Shown here in pieces: positions 63,637 to 64,000 of a DNA stretch of 64,000 bases. This DNA is from Lachnospiraceae bacterium (GTDB taxonomy: Bacteria > Bacillota > Clostridia > Lachnospirales > Lachnospiraceae). Each line of letters starts with the position of its first letter. The first letter of the stretch is position 1. The translations under genes and the position numbers were made by a program. Below the pieces are notes generated by a model. The model made no database searches. It had not been told where the DNA came from and was given only the letters and a program-made list of their open reading frames with translations. The DNA lies in NCBI GenBank assembly GCA_017934175.1, contig JAGBKB010000065.1, positions 1 to 64,000 of the forward strand. The letters run 5' to 3'.

Positions 63637-64000
63637 TTAATAGTTTTTGGGAAATAATTATAATATATATCTTCAAACTTATTAATCTCACATTTGAGTC
63701 CATCTTTCAAATCTATATTTTTCCAATATGCTGAATTAGATTTTATAACATATTGCTCTTGATACTTCTTAAAGTTCTCCTCAAACTCATTATTCTTCAT
63801 TACCTTTAACACTTCAAGTCTTCTATCCTCTGTCTCATCTTCTAAATAGTCATCAATACATTTAAAAATATAATATTTATTTTTGAATTGCAACACTCCA
63901 CTACTTTGACCAGTACTCATATAAAATAATTCTGGAAATCTTGTAGAAAGTTCATCGCCTCTTTTTATTATCATCTCAATCTCTGTGTCAAGACTTCTTG
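63633..64000 (-). CDS. Partial CDS, C-terminal part of an unidentified protein
   Basis: The frame stays open to the window edge (upstream of the ATG at 63974 it reads RSLDTEIE), so this is the 3' end of a longer gene. About 122 residues are seen. The segment RFPELFYMSTGQSSGVLQFKNKYYIFKCIDDYLEDETEDRR loosely resembles the end of a parvulin/SurA-type peptidyl-prolyl isomerase. That is a weak match. The stop overlaps the flippase ATG by 4 nt. Confidence 0.6.
   Translation of the reverse strand, partial: RSLDTEIEMIIKRGDELSTRFPELFYMSTGQSSGVLQFKNKYYIFKCIDDYLEDETEDRRLEVLKVMKNNEFEENFKKYQEQYVIKSNSAYWKNIDLKDGLKCEINKFEDIYYNYFPKTIK

Overview
The window reads as chromosome of an anaerobic, very AT-rich Firmicute, most likely a Clostridia member close to Lachnospiraceae. 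Signs are strong AGGAGG ribosome sites, many extended -10 promoters (TGnTATAAT), an rqcP-divIC pair beside HU, IreB, DUF1292, RNase J, a CIRCE-controlled grpE-dnaK pair, a monomeric [FeFe] hydrogenase and carbamate kinase. Almost every gene lies on the minus strand, so operons read from high to low coordinates.

Layout. 1-7.6 kb is core: tRNA-Ser, a small plus-strand gene, rsmE, hup-rqcP-divIC, and an operon of a membrane-anchored PstS-like protein, an [FeFe] hydrogenase and an FAD oxidoreductase. 7.6-28.1 kb is an accessory island. It starts next to a tRNA pair (Thr, Ile2/Met) and ends at a 5'-truncated ATP-grasp gene. In transcription order it encodes a 789-aa GTPase, a double-AAA CbxX-like protein, a MoxR ATPase, a VWA/metallopeptidase-like protein, an unknown 444-aa protein, a 1375-aa AAA-FtsH/M41 fusion, an unknown 263-aa protein, a metallophosphoesterase, an unknown 201-aa protein, an SF2 helicase, a 42-codon reading frame and a second GTPase. 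No integrase, transposase or phage structural gene is visible.

28.3-44.7 kb is core again: an anti-sigma/STAS pair, an AtpI-like protein, a HAD phosphatase, pstSCAB, a DUF4143 ATPase, dnaK-grpE, RNase J, DUF1292, ruvX, ireB, a phosphopantetheinyl transferase, arcC, recX and recA. 44.8-54 kb holds an aldolase, a HIT protein, a 3D-domain protein, a split chromate-type transporter, an ATP-PPase-only GMP synthase, a GT-C-like membrane protein, CoaW and potABC. 54-64 kb carries an ABC export system with a large membrane partner, a two-component system, PlsC, and the start of a surface-polysaccharide cluster that runs off the window.

The strongest candidate for an undescribed system is the island. 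It combines six P-loop NTPases (eight P-loop modules) with a protease, a VWA scaffold, a phosphoesterase and a helicase, all apparently cytoplasmic, and its first gene sits behind an attenuator-like leader. Its function is unknown. An NTP-driven stress or conflict (defence) machine is inference, resting on the MoxR-VWA pairing and the gene mix. A second unusual element is a roughly 60-nt tRNA-like structure followed by a terminator in the leader of the pst operon. Other notable points are apparently leaderless rsmE and ireB, a tandem triple promoter before the DUF4143 ATPase, a cysteine-rich GrpE, and a GMP synthase lacking its glutaminase domain.
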